Part shown: positions 63,656 through 64,000 of the stretch, in pieces
How positions within the stretch are numbered: position 1 is the first letter of the stretch
How the letters are laid out: the number at the start of each line of letters is the position of its first letter
From: Gammaproteobacteria bacterium
GTDB lineage: Bacteria; Pseudomonadota; Gammaproteobacteria; Steroidobacterales; Rariloculaceae
Direction: 5' to 3'
Assembly (NCBI GenBank): GCA_022820625.1
Contig: JAJEFE010000021.1
Location: 16,752-80,751 of the forward strand
Length of the DNA: 64,000 nucleotides
Translations under genes and position numbers: made by a program
The notes under the pieces: generated by a model
Told to the model about the DNA's origin: nothing
The model's database searches: none
The model's input: only the letters and a program-made list of their open reading frames with translations

Positions 63656-64000
63656 GATTTTCACCGATTGGTTGTATTGAAGTTGGCGTTATTTCTTCGA
63701 GAGCCCGGCAATACTATCGCGTCGACATGGTGCTGCGACAGTCCACACGATTTCATTGCCGCCAACGGCTAACTCTCGCGCGTGCTCGTCAGGGTGTCAA
63801 GCCGGAACCGGGGTTCGCGTAAGGGCGAGAGGGCCAGCTTCCAGTCTGAAATGCAGTTATGAGCCTCTTGCGCTGTTCGGAAGCCTTTGATCGATAAAGG
63901 TTTCGAGCAAGTCCAAAAAGAACTTTACCCCAGGAATCGGCGGTTTTGGCGGGATTTTGGGCCGTTTCCGGTCTCGGCGCCGGATTTTCACCCCAAGCGC
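63656..64000. other. Right-end non-coding stretch
   Basis: The 345 bases upstream of the FAH-like gene contain its promoter but no gene I can support. The last ~100 bases are rich in G/T runs (GGCGGTTTTGGCGGGATTTTGGGCC near 63931-63962 on the plus strand, given here as GGCGGTTTTGGCGGG then ATTTTGGGCC), unlike the rest of the window. They could belong to the edge of another element beyond the window; no open frame or terminal repeat can be shown. Confidence 0.35.

Noticed and set aside
63860..64000. Insertion sequence end at the right edge
   Set aside because: The G/T-rich stretch looks foreign in style, but no transposase, terminal inverted repeat or target duplication can be shown within the window.

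Overview
The window is GC-rich, densely coding and dominated by periplasmic and outer-membrane functions: three TonB-dependent receptors, several beta-barrel or exported enzymes, and many proteins with Sec, Tat or lipoprotein signals. No ribosomal or other strongly phylogenetic marker is present. The gene mix (TonB receptors, DUF6152-type proteins, DUF1800/DUF1501 pair, S9 prolyl oligopeptidase, CoxSLM-type molybdenum hydroxylase, PAD-type agmatine deiminase) suggests a free-living or host-associated, probably marine, uncultured gammaproteobacterium. That assignment is inference. I see no transposase, phage gene, rRNA or CRISPR array, and only one tRNA.

Layout. (1) 1-8.3 kb: a minus-strand operon (M20 amidohydrolase/carbamoylase, TonB receptor, agmatine deiminase, NhaC-type antiporter, class III aminotransferase) opposite a LuxR-type regulator. 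It reads as a route agmatine -> N-carbamoylputrescine -> putrescine -> aminobutanal, and its spacers and hydrophilic loops carry short degenerate tandem repeats. (2) 8.3-17 kb: a CBM9/DUF5916 outer-membrane protein, then a plus-strand module of a small His/Cys exported protein, a siderophore-type TonB receptor, an ABC ATPase and two DUF3526 permeases. (3) 17-20.7 kb: a nucleotidyltransferase-type toxin candidate with a small partner, a methyltransferase, and a membrane-anchored protein with a TonB-like N-terminus.

(4) 20.9-32.6 kb: the most unusual region. Seven DUF6152-type exported paralogues lie together. Six of them form two divergent operons around the 28.2-28.4 kb promoter region, with a cytochrome c/PQQ-sugar-dehydrogenase fusion on one arm and a Tat-exported double SnoaL-like protein on the other. 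In all seven paralogues a His-His pair directly follows the predicted signal peptidase site, and an Asn-Pro-His motif lies 26-28 residues further on. This suggests a copper 'histidine-brace'-like or other metal/redox family. An acyltransferase gene sits inside the cluster. (5) 32.7-33.3 kb: a MazEF-type toxin-antitoxin module with a palindromic operator candidate.

(6) 33.4-42.5 kb: a minus-strand block with a large TonB receptor, an alginate-export-type porin, and a three-gene signalling module (periplasmic solute-binding lipoprotein, histidine kinase, PP2C-output response regulator). (7) 42.8-51 kb: plus-strand exported hydrolases (penicillin-acylase family, serine beta-lactamase-like), a DUF1800/DUF1501 pair and a cyclophilin with a long C-terminal extension. 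(8) 51-56 kb: diheme cytochrome c, prolyl oligopeptidase, tRNA-Arg(TCG), and a YadGH-like ABC exporter. (9) 56-63.7 kb: a DoxX-like gene, then a minus-strand operon with an exported fumarylacetoacetate-hydrolase-like protein, CoxS, CoxL, CoxM, and the MoxR (CoxD) and VWA (CoxE) maturation proteins. The last 345 bases hold no gene I can support.
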